A DNA stretch of 12,794 nucleotides from Pseudomonadota bacterium (GCA_023428515.1 JAEYXI010000481.1:1-12794); one strand, 5' to 3'; positions 1-7,338 are shown, numbered from the stretch's first letter. The notes: generated by a model not told the origin, from the letters alone. Numbers and translations are program-made.

Positions 1-2614
1 GCGCGAAGGCGTGGCCCTGCAGCGCGTTGCAGCCGAGCGTCTTGAGGACGCGCGCATGCTCCATCGTCTCGACGCCTTCGGCCAGCACCTCGATGCCGAG
101 CGACTTGCCGATGTCGATGATCGAGCCGACGAGCTGTCGCTGCGCCGGCGAATCGAGGATCGGCGTGACCAGTTGCCGGTCGATCTTCAGCCGCCGCGGC
201 TTCAGCCTGAGCAGGCTGATGATCGATGCATGGCCCGAGCCGAAATCGTCGATCTCGATGTCAATGCCGAGCGCCTCGATCTGCTCGACGTTCCAGGTGA
301 ACAGCGCGTCGTTCTCGTCGAGGAAGATCGACTCCACCAGCTCGAACGAGATCGTGCCCGGCTTGATCGAGAGGTCGCGCAGGCTGCGGATCAGTTCCTC
401 GTCGTGCAGGCGGCGCGCCGAGACGTTGACCGAGGCCTTCGGCACCTTGAGCCCACCTGCCGCCCAGCCGTCGAAGTCGGAGAGCGTCTGCTCGAGGATC
501 ATGCGGTCGATCGTGGCGACCACATTCAGCTCCTCGGCGATCTTCATGAAGTCGTTCGGCGGCAGCACGCCTTCGGTCGGATGGTTCCAGCGGGCAAGCG
601 CCTCGACGCCGACGATGTCGTGGGTCGTGGCGTCGAACTGCGGCTGATACCAGGCGACGAACTCGCCACGCTCCAGACCCGACAATATCTCGTCGGCGAC
701 GCGCTTGGTGGTGACGATCTCCGCCTGCAGCTGGTCGTTGAAGAACTGGTGGCGGTTGCGGCCCCGGCTTTTCGCCCGGTAGAGCGCAAGATCGGCGTTG
801 ACCAGCAGCCGGCGCGGATCGGCGAGCTGATCGAGATCGCAGGCGATGCCGATCGACACGCCAAAGCGGCACTCATGGCCGTGATAGGGCACCGGCTGGT
901 GCATCTCCTCGATGATCCGATCGGCCAGTCCGGCTAGCAGCTCGGCCCAGCGCGGCTTGTCGGCCTCGGCGATCCGGCAGAGCACCATGAACTCGTCGCC
1001 GCCGACGCGGGCGACGAAATCCCCTGGGCTGAGGTTCGCCTTCAACACCTGCGCGGCATGCACCAGCATGGCGTCGCCGGCGGCGTGGCCGAGCGTGTCG
1101 TTGATCTGCTTGAAGCGATCAAGGTCGAGGTGCAGCAGGCCGGCACGCTCGCCCTCGTCGAACTTATCGATATGGGTGGCCAGCACCTCGTCGAGATAGC
1201 GCCGGTTAGGCAGGCCGGTCAGCGAATCATGCAGCGCGTTGAACTCGATGCGTTCCTTGGCCGCCTCCAGCTCCGCGTTGCGCGCCTCGGTCAGCATGTT
1301 GGCGCGCCTCAGCTTCTCGGCGAGCGTCACATCATCCGTCACGTCCCAGTTGACGCCGACGATCCGCACGACCCCGTTCGTATCTGTGTAGGCCTTGGCG
1401 CTTTCCCGGAGGTGCCGTATGCGGCCATCCGGAAGCAGCAACCGGTATTGCGTCTGGAACGCGTCACCCGAGGTGGCGACGCGCTCGGTCTCCGCCAGAA
1501 CACGGCCGATGTCGTCCGGGTGGATGGCGCGTTCCCAATGCTCGTATTTGCGCGAGCCTCCATCCGGAGGATAACCGTAGAGCTGGTTCACCCGGTCGTC
1601 CCAGAACAGATCGTTCGTCTCGGTGTTGAGTTCCCAGACGCCGATCTGCGAACTGTCGAGCGCCAGCTTCAAGCGCCGCGACAGCTGCTCCAGCTCGATC
1701 TCGCGGCGGCCGAGTTCGCCGACATTCTTCAGCCGCTCGTCCATCAGGCGGCCGGTGAACACGGTCGGGATGAGGATCAGCGCGCCGGCCGCAAGGATCG
1801 CCAGCCTGAGCATCCAGGCGTTGGGCGGCGTCTGGTCCCAGCCTGCCTTCGGCACGGCGGCCATCTGCCAGGAGCCCGACGGCAGGACGACGTCGGCGGT
1901 CACCGGCCTGTTCGTCATGATATCGTCGCTGCCGAAGAAGCGCTCGCCGCTTTGCCCCATGCCGTCACGGCCGGAAATCGCGATGTCGAACGGCAGGGCC
2001 GCTTCGAGCAGGCCGCTGTCGCGATAAAGCCGTTCCAGATCGACCACCGCCGAGACGATGCCCCAGAAGCGCTTGCCGCCGTTGGGGCTGTCGACGAAGA
2101 CGGGAAAGCGGCCGATGAAGCCGCGCCCGCCCTGCACGAGGTCGACCGGTCCAGCGAGCACGAGGTGCCCGGTGTCGCGGGCGCGCAACGCGGCCTCGCG
2201 CTGTTTCTCGTTCTGCCGGTAGTCCAGCCCGAGCACCTCCTCGTTTCCCTCGAGCGGATGCACAAGCGTGACGACGAGGTCGGGCGCGGCGACGATGTTG
2301 CGTATTTGCGAGGCCTCGGCGAGCAGATTGCCGGCAAGCTGCGAGAAGCGGCGCTGGTTCATGCCGGGTTCGGTCGCCAGCGTGACGACCAGCCCGCGCA
2401 CGAGCTGGATGTTGCTGTTGACGTTGCCCTCGAGCTTCGCCCGGATCAGGCTGACCTGGGCGAGCACTTCGGCGCGCAGCCGCTCCTCGTTGAGGCGATG
2501 GTTCTGATGCTCGGCAAACAGCCCCGCGACGACGATGACAAGCAGCGCGAGCGCGGCTGGCACGTTCGTCGGTCTGGCTATCAGGCGCAGCATGCTGCGC
2601 AGGGCGTCTAGCAT
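1..2614 (-). CDS. CHASE-PAS-GGDEF-EAL membrane c-di-GMP cyclase/phosphodiesterase (3' end outside window)
   Basis: Sensor enzyme predicted to make and/or degrade the second messenger cyclic di-GMP. About 871 residues are visible and the last part of the EAL domain lies beyond the left edge. Order: short cytoplasmic N-terminus; membrane helix at about residues 12-30; periplasmic CHASE-type domain (about 45-255, with the family-like stretch around 'HPLEGNEEVLGLD' and a later 'FWGIVSAVVD'); second helix about 266-288; PAS domain about 314-428 ending in 'GVNWDVTD'; GGDEF domain from about 455 with intact GGDEF at 538-542; EAL domain from about 640 with EAL at 671-673, 'DDFGSG' at 789-794, then 'KID' and 'LAEGVET'. 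Both active-site signatures are therefore intact. The position of the usual inhibitory RxxD site before GGDEF reads SPGD, so product inhibition at that site is unlikely. The start is the ATG at 2614, preceded closely by GGGAG; an in-frame ATG at 2593 lacks a ribosome site. The CHASE ligand is unknown. Confidence 0.95.
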   Translation of the reverse strand, partial: MLDALRSMLRLIARPTNVPAALALLVIVVAGLFAEHQNHRLNEERLRAEVLAQVSLIRAKLEGNVNSNIQLVRGLVVTLATEPGMNQRRFSQLAGNLLAEASQIRNIVAAPDLVVTLVHPLEGNEEVLGLDYRQNEKQREAALRARDTGHLVLAGPVDLVQGGRGFIGRFPVFVDSPNGGKRFWGIVSAVVDLERLYRDSGLLEAALPFDIAISGRDGMGQSGERFFGSDDIMTNRPVTADVVLPSGSWQMAAVPKAGWDQTPPNAWMLRLAILAAGALILIPTVFTGRLMDERLKNVGELGRREIELEQLSRRLKLALDSSQIGVWELNTETNDLFWDDRVNQLYGYPPDGGSRKYEHWERAIHPDDIGRVLAETERVATSGDAFQTQYRLLLPDGRIRHLRESAKAYTDTNGVVRIVGVNWDVTDDVTLAEKLRRANMLTEARNAELEAAKERIEFNALHDSLTGLPNRRYLDEVLATHIDKFDEGERAGLLHLDLDRFKQINDTLGHAAGDAMLVHAAQVLKANLSPGDFVARVGGDEFMVLCRIAEADKPRWAELLAGLADRIIEEMHQPVPYHGHECRFGVSIGIACDLDQLADPRRLLVNADLALYRAKSRGRNRHQFFNDQLQAEIVTTKRVADEILSGLERGEFVAWYQPQFDATTHDIVGVEALARWNHPTEGVLPPNDFMKIAEELNVVATIDRMILEQTLSDFDGWAAGGLKVPKASVNVSARRLHDEELIRSLRDLSIKPGTISFELVESIFLDENDALFTWNVEQIEALGIDIEIDDFGSGHASIISLLRLKPRRLKIDRQLVTPILDSPAQRQLVGSIIDIGKSLGIEVLAEGVETMEHARVLKTLGCNALQGHAFA

Positions 2615-2711
2615 CGCTCCCAAGTCACACCGCCTACGGCCGTTCGGCGTAAAAAACCACGGGACGCTAGGACAGACTCTTTAAACAGCGCCTTAAGAAA
2701 ATGAACTGATT

Positions 2712-2731
2712 GCAATAAGTCGCAATAAGTC
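2712..2731. repeat. Tandem 10-bp direct repeat
   Basis: Two adjacent perfect copies of gcaataagtc lie about 100 bp upstream of the c-di-GMP gene start. On the minus strand they read GACTTATTGC twice. The 10-bp period, about one helical turn, would place two copies of a site on the same DNA face, so a regulator site is possible. A chance slippage duplication is equally possible. Confidence 0.6.
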
Positions 2732-2865
2732 GTCCCGCTTTTAGGTTTAGCGCTTCAGCGTCCTTTTGGCGAGCGGAACCGAATATTCTCGAATTTCTTC
2801 AAACCTGAAGTTTAAGCGAGTTGCAGGCCTGCCGTTACGGCAGATGCCGCGCTTGAGACTGATCT

Positions 2866-2896
2866 CTCCGGCACCCAAGCATTCGGGCAGCCGGAG
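2866..2896 (-). terminator. Hairpin after the L,D-transpeptidase stop, possible terminator
   Basis: Starting 14 nt after the transpeptidase stop codon, the minus strand can fold CTCCGGC with GCCGGAG (7 perfect pairs), with an inner CCC/GGG extension. No T-run follows on either strand, so it is not a canonical intrinsic terminator. It may act as a 3'-end stabiliser or with Rho. Confidence 0.4.
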
Positions 2897-2909
2897 CAGT
2901 CTTGTTGGC

Positions 2910-3911
2910 TCAGGACATGATGACGAAGTCCTTGCCCGACTTCGTCTCGGGTGAAAGCGGCGCGTCGGTGAGGATCATCACCATGCCCGGATGCATCTTC
3001 GTCTTGAGCTGCTCGACGAAGGCGGTCTCGGCGGTCAGCCTGCCAAGCGCGCGCTCCTCCGGCTGGAAGGTACCGTCCTCGTCCGTGTGATGGGTGATGG
3101 CGACCCATTTCATGCCTTGCGCGCCCTGGTCTGCGCCCTGCAGCACGAAGACATGGTTGCCGAGCGGCTCCGGCCCCTTGATCTCAAGGGCGGCGGTCGC
3201 GATCACGTTCGAGTCCTGGATTAGCTCGATCTTCCTGTCGGCCGACGAGGCGATGACCGAGGTCACCGGGTTCGCCTCGGCTTCCGTCCAGTCGGCAGGC
3301 TGCTTCTTCGCGGCCAGCCCGGCTTCCACGTCCTGGAATTCGGTCTCGGCATAGCCCGACAGCACCATGCCCGGATGCGTCAGCTCCCACGGATCGGAAT
3401 GGCTGCCGGCGATGATGACCGGCGTGCCGAGATGCGTCACCTCGAAGAGCTTCGTCGAAAAATCGAACGGCAGCCGCACGCAGCCATGCGAGGCCGGATA
3501 GCCAGGCAGGTTTCCGGCATGCAGCGCGATCCCCGACCAGGTCAGCCGGTTCATGTTCGGCATCGGCGCGTTGTTGTAGGTCGAGGAGTGGTGGTTCTTG
3601 TCCTTCTGCAGCACGACGAAGACACCTGTCGGCGTCGAGTGTCCGGGCTTGCCGGTCGAGCAGGTCGAGACCGCGATGCGGACGCCGTTTCGATAGACGT
3701 GCACCAGCTGTTCGGGCAGCGAGACGACCACCGCGACCGGCCCCGTCGGTTGGCGGTCCGGATGCCAGGTGAATTCGCCTGGCTTGAGATCGGCGATCTC
3801 CTTCAGCACTTCCTGCCCGACCGTCTCGGCGGCGATCAGGCTGACGCCGACGACCAGCCCGCCGGCGAGAAGCTCGCGCCTGTTCAAATTCCGCAACCGT
3901 TCCATGGGCAT
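2910..3911 (-). CDS. L,D-transpeptidase (YkuD) with Tat-like signal and degenerate second YkuD-like half
   Basis: Periplasmic enzyme of the YkuD family, which makes 3-3 peptidoglycan cross-links or attaches proteins to peptidoglycan through a Cys nucleophile. 333 residues. The N-terminus has twin arginines at 11-12 ('NRRELLAGG') followed by a hydrophobic stretch to about 28, which suggests Tat export. The YkuD domain spans about 58-170. Its catalytic signature is complete: His131 and SHGCVRLP at 141-148 with Cys144. Residues 216-333 resemble the first domain again: 'RKIELIQDSNVIATAAL' against 'QLVHVYRNGVRIAVSTC', 'GNHVFVLQ' against 'TGVFVVLQ', and 'GRLTAETAF' where HGCVRLPFDF would be. The nucleophilic Cys is missing from this second copy. 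The start is the ATG at 3911 with AGGAG at 3917-3921; a second in-frame ATG is at 3905. It lies 78 bp downstream of dinB on the same strand. The internal repeat is my by-eye alignment. Confidence 0.94.
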   Translation of the reverse strand: MPMERLRNLNRRELLAGGLVVGVSLIAAETVGQEVLKEIADLKPGEFTWHPDRQPTGPVAVVVSLPEQLVHVYRNGVRIAVSTCSTGKPGHSTPTGVFVVLQKDKNHHSSTYNNAPMPNMNRLTWSGIALHAGNLPGYPASHGCVRLPFDFSTKLFEVTHLGTPVIIAGSHSDPWELTHPGMVLSGYAETEFQDVEAGLAAKKQPADWTEAEANPVTSVIASSADRKIELIQDSNVIATAALEIKGPEPLGNHVFVLQGADQGAQGMKWVAITHHTDEDGTFQPEERALGRLTAETAFVEQLKTKMHPGMVMILTDAPLSPETKSGKDFVIMS

Positions 3912-3916
3912 CCGAA

Positions 3917-3921
3917 TCTCC
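3917..3921 (-). promoter_or_regulatory. Ribosome binding site of the L,D-transpeptidase
   Basis: AGGAG on the minus strand, 5 nt before the ATG at 3911. It supports that start over the second ATG at 3905. Confidence 0.7.
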
Positions 3922-3989
3922 TGACGCAGCGTCGCTTCAGCGAACCGCTTACCGGATTTTTCGCAGCTTAGGAATCCTGGCCGTGCCGG

Positions 3990-5237
3990 TCACAATTCCT
4001 TCTCCGCCAGCTCGCGGAACGCATCCGGCACCGAGCTTGACGGCATCAGCGCGACGGAGGCATAGCCCACCGCCTCCCAGCCGAAGCGGTCGCGGATCCT
4101 GTCGACCGCGCGGTCGGCGGTGAAGCGCGCCAGGCCCCGGCTGCTGCCTGGCCTCAATCGCTCGTCGGCGAGGCCAAGCGGCAGGTCGAGCTGCAGGCCG
4201 TCGCGCTCCTCGAGATGCGATACCGAGATGGCCAGCAGCGTGATCGTCCGCTCGGCCGGGTGGTCGGCGAGCGCCGCGCGCACCAGCTCCTCGGCGATCT
4301 CGGCCAGCATGGCAGTCGCAGAGATCGGCTGGTCGAGCGTGATGGAGCGGGTCACGGCGCGCATGTCGGCGAAGCGCACCCGTACGGTAACCGTTCGACC
4401 CGGCCGCGACTTCGCCCTCAGTCGTGTCGCGACCCGGTCGGCGAGATGGAGCAGGGTCGGGCGGAACACTCTTTCCCTGGCCGGCTTGTTGCCGATCGCC
4501 GACTGCGCGCCGGCCGAATGCGCCCGCCTTTTGGTGACGATCGCGCGCGGGTCCCGGTTCCAGGCGAGCGCGGCGAGCTTCTCGCCCGCCGCATGCCCAA
4601 GCAGCCGCTCCAGCGACCATCCCGGCGTCTTCGCGAGCTGGCCGATCGTGGTGACGCCGCTTGCCGCAAGCTTGGCTTCGGTCACCGGGCCGACGCCCCA
4701 CATCAGCCCGACCGGCAGATCATGCAGGAAAGCAAGCTCCGTCGCCGGGTCGACCACCACCAAGCCGTCGGGCTTCGCCACCTGCGAGGCGATCTTGGCG
4801 AGATGTTTCGTGCGGGCGACGCCGATCGAGATCGGCAGGCCGAGCTCGTCGCGCACCCGCCGCCTAATCGTCCGTGCGATCGTTTCCGGCGATCCGAACA
4901 GATGCGTGCAACCGGCGACGTCGGCAAAGGCCTCGTCGATCGAGATGCGCTCGACCAGCGGCGTGAAATCGCCGAGCACGCCGATCGCCGCATCGCCCAG
5001 CCGCTGGTATTTTTCGAAATGCCCGCCGACGAAGATGAGCCCGGGGCAGAGTTCCCTGGCACGCCGTCCCGGCATGCCGCCATGCACGCCGAAAGCCTTC
5101 GCCTCGTAGGAGGCGGCAAGCACCACGCCGCCGCCGACCGCGATCGGCTTGCCCCGCAGCGAGGGGTCGAGCAATTGCTCGACGGACGCGTAGAAGGCGT
5201 CGAGATCGGCATGAAGGATGGTCGCCGCAGTTTCCAT
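3990..5237 (-). CDS. dinB: DNA polymerase IV (Y-family translesion polymerase)
   Basis: Error-prone polymerase that extends primers past damaged bases in the SOS response. 415 residues, slightly longer than E. coli Pol IV. The palm motifs are intact: 'ADLDAFYASVEQ' near the N-terminus with Asp11, and 'SIDEAF' with Asp101-Glu102, the metal-binding carboxylates. The helix-hairpin-helix region with 'GVGPVTEAKLAASGVTTIGQLA' follows, and the little-finger domain is about 235-345. 'QLDLPL' at 349-354 fits a beta-clamp-binding motif. It is internal here because about 60 further residues ('RFTADRAVDRIRDRFGWEAVGYASVAL') follow it, as in many alphaproteobacterial homologues. The start is the ATG at 5237. 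A LexA-type operator lies 21-35 nt upstream and overlaps the likely promoter, so expression should be damage-inducible. The L,D-transpeptidase lies 78 bp downstream but has its own ribosome site. Confidence 0.97.
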   Translation of the reverse strand: METAATILHADLDAFYASVEQLLDPSLRGKPIAVGGGVVLAASYEAKAFGVHGGMPGRRARELCPGLIFVGGHFEKYQRLGDAAIGVLGDFTPLVERISIDEAFADVAGCTHLFGSPETIARTIRRRVRDELGLPISIGVARTKHLAKIASQVAKPDGLVVVDPATELAFLHDLPVGLMWGVGPVTEAKLAASGVTTIGQLAKTPGWSLERLLGHAAGEKLAALAWNRDPRAIVTKRRAHSAGAQSAIGNKPARERVFRPTLLHLADRVATRLRAKSRPGRTVTVRVRFADMRAVTRSITLDQPISATAMLAEIAEELVRAALADHPAERTITLLAISVSHLEERDGLQLDLPLGLADERLRPGSSRGLARFTADRAVDRIRDRFGWEAVGYASVALMPSSSVPDAFRELAEKEL

Positions 5238-5257
5238 GAATGACCGCCGGCTGTTCA

Positions 5258-5272
5258 GAACAAAAAGAGAAC
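5258..5272 (-). promoter_or_regulatory. LexA operator (SOS box, GTTC-N7-GTTC) of dinB
   Basis: The minus strand reads GTTC-TCTTTTT-GTTC, an exact match to the direct-repeat LexA site of alphaproteobacteria. It sits 21-35 nt before the dinB start and overlaps the predicted -10, so LexA would block RNA polymerase. Confidence 0.88.
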
Positions 5273-5291
5273 ATCAATCGGTAACTGTCAA
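5263..5291 (-). promoter_or_regulatory. Predicted sigma-70 promoter of dinB
   Basis: On the minus strand a consensus TTGACA (-35, 5286-5291) is followed after exactly 17 nt by TCTTTT (-10, 5263-5268), a weak -10. The -10 lies inside the LexA box. This is read from the sequence; the transcription start is not known. Confidence 0.65.
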
Positions 5292-5330
5292 GCCGGTTCG
5301 CGTCCGCGGCGCCCGATCCCCGTGTCGCGG

Positions 5331-5897
5331 TCAGTCGATCTTCTCTCCGGGGTAGACGCCCCACAGCCCGGTCTGCTTGAGGAAGCCGGAGAACGTCCCC
5401 ACCGCCACCTTGCACCAGCTTCCGTCGCAGCTCAGGAGGTCGACCAGCACCCGAGGCTCGAGCAAGGCGATGCCGCCTTCGCTCGCGGGCCTGGTCCTCA
5501 GCGGGACGTTCAAGCCCTTCGACCATGGAGCCACGAGCGCGGTCCTGCGCCCCGAAAGCAACGGCCCGAAGACCCAGCCCTGATTGCCTTCCCAATCGCG
5601 GATCCGCCGCCAGTTGCCGTACTCCTGATAGATTTCGACCGGCAGCCGGGGCTTCACATAGGTCCATTCCACCGGATAGGCGGTGCCCGGCCCGACCCGC
5701 ACATTGACGCGCTTTGCCTTGAGGGAGGCGTATCGCGGCAACGGCAATCCGCTTGGACCGACCCGGGGAGCGGCTCCGGCAAGCGCTGTCCCGATCAGCA
5801 CGAGCGTCGCGGCGACGGCCGATGCGGCACAGCGCCTGAGGGTATTCGTCAACCCGTGGCGGCGCGCTTTGCCGGCTCCTCTCGAAACTGTGTTCAC
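5331..5897 (-). CDS. Secreted double SH3-domain protein (SH3_4/DUF1058 type)
   Basis: Predicted exported protein of about 188 residues with two bacterial SH3-like domains. Such domains often bind cell-wall peptides or partner proteins, but the ligand is unknown. A long basic N-terminus precedes a hydrophobic signal segment ('AASAVAATLVLIGTALAGA', about residues 24-42). The first SH3 spans about 56-116 with 'VNVRVGPGTAYPVEW', a central 'NWRRIRDWEGNQGWV' and 'GRR'. The second spans about 119-181, is more divergent and carries a CysX4Cys pair ('SCDGSWCKV'). I chose the GTG at 5897 because AAAGGA (5904-5909) lies 6 nt upstream of it. An in-frame ATG at 5924 gives 197 residues but has no good ribosome site and leaves only about 70 bp for two divergent promoters. 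The neighbour on the other side is a divergent membrane protein gene. No operon partner is evident. Confidence 0.82.
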   Translation of the reverse strand: MNTVSRGAGKARRHGLTNTLRRCAASAVAATLVLIGTALAGAAPRVGPSGLPLPRYASLKAKRVNVRVGPGTAYPVEWTYVKPRLPVEIYQEYGNWRRIRDWEGNQGWVFGPLLSGRRTALVAPWSKGLNVPLRTRPASEGGIALLEPRVLVDLLSCDGSWCKVAVGTFSGFLKQTGLWGVYPGEKID

Positions 5898-5903
5898 CGC
5901 GTG

Positions 5904-5909
5904 TCCTTT
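5904..5909 (-). promoter_or_regulatory. Ribosome binding site favouring a GTG start for the double-SH3 gene
   Basis: AAAGGA on the minus strand, 6 nt before the GTG at 5897. It is much stronger than anything before the in-frame ATG at 5924, so it decides the start call. Confidence 0.55.
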
Positions 5910-5984
5910 CTTGAACTCATGCATCGGTTCACCGTGCTTAATCTCGCATTGTGAATGAGGGGAATAATCCCGTTACAGAGAGAA

Positions 5985-5988
5985 AGGA
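5985..5988 (+). promoter_or_regulatory. Ribosome binding site of the single-helix membrane protein
   Basis: AGGA (within GAAAGGAT) lies 7 nt before the ATG at 5996. It favours that start over an in-frame GTG at 5951 that would add 15 hydrophilic residues. Confidence 0.6.
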
Positions 5989-5995
5989 TAAGAAA

Positions 5996-6427
5996 ATGGT
6001 CGAGAAGGAGACGCTCTCGCAACGTTGGGACAATTACCAGCCGTCCAAGGCGCTGTGGCTCTGGAGCACTGTCGGCGCCGTGATCGCCACGATGATCGTG
6101 GGCTTCACGGCCGGCGGCTGGACGACCGGCGGAAGTGCGGCTGTGATGGCCGAGAAGGCCGCCCGCGACGCACGCGCCGAACTGGTCGCTTCGGTCTGCA
6201 TCGAGAAATTCGTCGCCCAGTCGGACGCGACGGCAAAGTTCGCGGCCCTGAAGGAAGCGTCTTCCTGGCAGCGCGACGAATTCATCGAGGAGGGCGGCTG
6301 GGCCACGCTGCTTGGCATGGAGAAAGCCGTCCCCGGCGCGGCAAGCGCATGCGCCGACCAGTTGACCGCAATGGAAAGCCTCCCGCCGCGCGAGGTTGAC
6401 ATCACGCCGGCTACCACGGACAGCTGA
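5996..6427 (+). CDS. Hypothetical single-helix membrane protein
   Basis: I do not recognise a named family. The 143-residue product has a short N-terminal cytoplasmic part ('LSQRWDNYQPSK'), one clear membrane helix at about residues 19-41 rich in Gly, Val, Ile and Trp, and a soluble, mildly acidic C-terminal domain of about 100 residues with Cys68 and Cys118 and several Ala-rich helices. The small side chains after the helix ('GGWTTGGSA') suggest packing against a partner. The start is the ATG at 5996 with AGGA 7 nt upstream. It is transcribed away from the double-SH3 gene and is followed, after 59 bp, by another small secreted SH3-like protein on the same strand, so the two plus-strand genes may be co-transcribed. 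Codon use matches the neighbours, which supports a real gene. Confidence 0.78.
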   Translation: MVEKETLSQRWDNYQPSKALWLWSTVGAVIATMIVGFTAGGWTTGGSAAVMAEKAARDARAELVASVCIEKFVAQSDATAKFAALKEASSWQRDEFIEEGGWATLLGMEKAVPGAASACADQLTAMESLPPREVDITPATTDS

Positions 6428-6441
6428 CGGCTCCGCACATT

Positions 6442-6469
6442 CGACGCTGGGGGATCCCTCCCGGCGTCG
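6442..6469 (+). other. Intergenic hairpin between two small plus-strand genes
   Basis: CGACGC pairs with GCGTCG (6 bp), with an inner GGG/CCC extension. It lies 15 nt after the membrane-protein stop and 17 nt before the next start. No T-run follows, so it is more likely an RNA processing or stability element or a weak Rho-linked terminator. Confidence 0.4.
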
Positions 6470-6486
6470 CCGCGGCAGCAGGAGAC

Positions 6487-6855
6487 ATGGCGACGATGTC
6501 CAGCTTGAATTCGCTGCGCGCGCTGGCGCTTGCCGCCATGGCCTCTAGCCTGCTGACGCCTGCCTTGGCGCAGGAGCGCATGGTGATCCACACCGACGAC
6601 GCCAAGCGAAGAACCTGCCCCTCCGAGGAATGCGGCATCATCGGGCGGTTCTTCTCAGGAGAATCGGTCCTCGTCTATGAAAGCGCCAACGGCTGGTCCC
6701 GCGTTTCGCGCTACTATACGGCCGGATGCCATGACGGCCGCTCGGCCTTCGTCGAAGTCGGGCACAGCGAATGCACGAAAGCCAACGGCATCGTGCAGGG
6801 GGAATTCGCGGAATGGGTCAAGTCCGCCTTCCTGGCGGCGGACGCCGAAGGCTAG
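6487..6855 (+). CDS. Small secreted SH3-like protein with four cysteines
   Basis: Predicted periplasmic protein of 122 residues. The signal peptide runs to about residue 28 ('ALA' before 'QE'). The mature part resembles a single bacterial SH3-like fold ('GRFFSGESVLVYESANGWSRVSRYY'). Four cysteines (44, 49, 81, 96) would allow two disulfides in the periplasm. The C-terminal helix reads 'FAEWVKSAFLAADAE'. The start is uncertain between the ATG at 6487 (AGGAG only 2 nt away) and the in-frame ATG at 6496 (AGGAG 11 nt away); the signal peptide is complete in either case. It ends 29 bp from the convergent PPC/DUF296 gene with no evident terminator. The function is unknown; the SH3 assignment is by motif only. 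Confidence 0.76.
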   Translation: MATMSSLNSLRALALAAMASSLLTPALAQERMVIHTDDAKRRTCPSEECGIIGRFFSGESVLVYESANGWSRVSRYYTAGCHDGRSAFVEVGHSECTKANGIVQGEFAEWVKSAFLAADAEG

Positions 6856-6884
6856 GCGCCCCACCCGCCGCATCGGCATAGCAA

Positions 6885-7331
6885 CTACGACGCATCCAGA
6901 TCGAGCAGCGCGATCCCGAGTTCAGGCCTCTTCTTTCGGCAGAGATGCTCGGGCGTCTCTGTCACCATCACTTCTAGCGTCGGACGCACGATCCCTTCGA
7001 GGAAATGGCCGCCGCGCGTCGAGCCGTCGGACAGGCCGAGCACGGCGTGCAGATGCACGCTGGCCTTGCCGTCCCCATCCTGGCCGATGTCGCCCAGCAT
7101 GCTCAACACCTCGCACTGCGCATCGACAGGGATGCGGCGATAATCCTTCGAGCCGAAGTCGAACCAGCCGACCACGGCCTTCTCGAAGGCGCCGATGGCG
7201 GAGACCGAAGCGCCCTTGATGCCTTCGTCCGCGGCGAAGTCCCGGATCACCGAAAACGCCTCCTCGCCGGGATCGAGCACCAGTGCAAACAGCCTGACGC
7301 CGTCGGCTTCGCTCAATAGCTTCGATTTCAT
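6885..7331 (-). CDS. PPC/DUF296 domain protein
   Basis: 148-residue single-domain protein of the PPC (plant and prokaryote conserved, DUF296) family. Some members resemble DNA-binding AT-hook partners in plants; the bacterial role is not settled. The family core is visible: 'GASVSAIGAFEKAVVGWFD' near residues 40-58, then 'VHLHAVLG' (His93, His95) and 'GGHFLEG' (His109, Glu112). Together these histidines form the usual putative metal-binding site. The start is the ATG at 7331, 7 nt after the stop of the upstream gene and with only a weak ribosome site, so translational coupling is likely. The gene is probably the last of a short minus-strand operon. The N-terminus has no signal peptide, so it is cytoplasmic. 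Confidence 0.88.
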   Translation of the reverse strand: MKSKLLSEADGVRLFALVLDPGEEAFSVIRDFAADEGIKGASVSAIGAFEKAVVGWFDFGSKDYRRIPVDAQCEVLSMLGDIGQDGDGKASVHLHAVLGLSDGSTRGGHFLEGIVRPTLEVMVTETPEHLCRKKRPELGIALLDLDAS

Positions 7332-7338
7332 CGGCCGC

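Larger units (their letters stand above)
2615..2909. other. Gene-free intergenic region between the c-di-GMP gene and the L,D-transpeptidase
   Basis: This 295-bp stretch is less GC-rich than its surroundings and holds no convincing gene. The part next to 2614 should contain the promoter of the minus-strand c-di-GMP gene, but I see no clear -35/-10 pair. It contains a 10-bp tandem duplication (2712-2731), a short perfect hairpin at 2829-2843 (CTGCCG-tta-CGGCAG), and a larger hairpin at 2866-2896 just after the transpeptidase stop. Confidence 0.7.

Noticed and set aside
1058..2611. A 517-codon open frame on the plus strand opposite the c-di-GMP gene
   Set aside because: Low-complexity composition with no recognisable domain, and the opposite strand encodes CHASE-PAS-GGDEF-EAL.
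2829..2843. CTGCCG-tta-CGGCAG hairpin as a terminator
   Set aside because: The stem is short, there is no T-run, and it lies away from the ends of both flanking genes.
4215..5243. A 342-codon open frame on the plus strand opposite dinB
   Set aside because: A shadow frame; dinB on the other strand has all catalytic residues.
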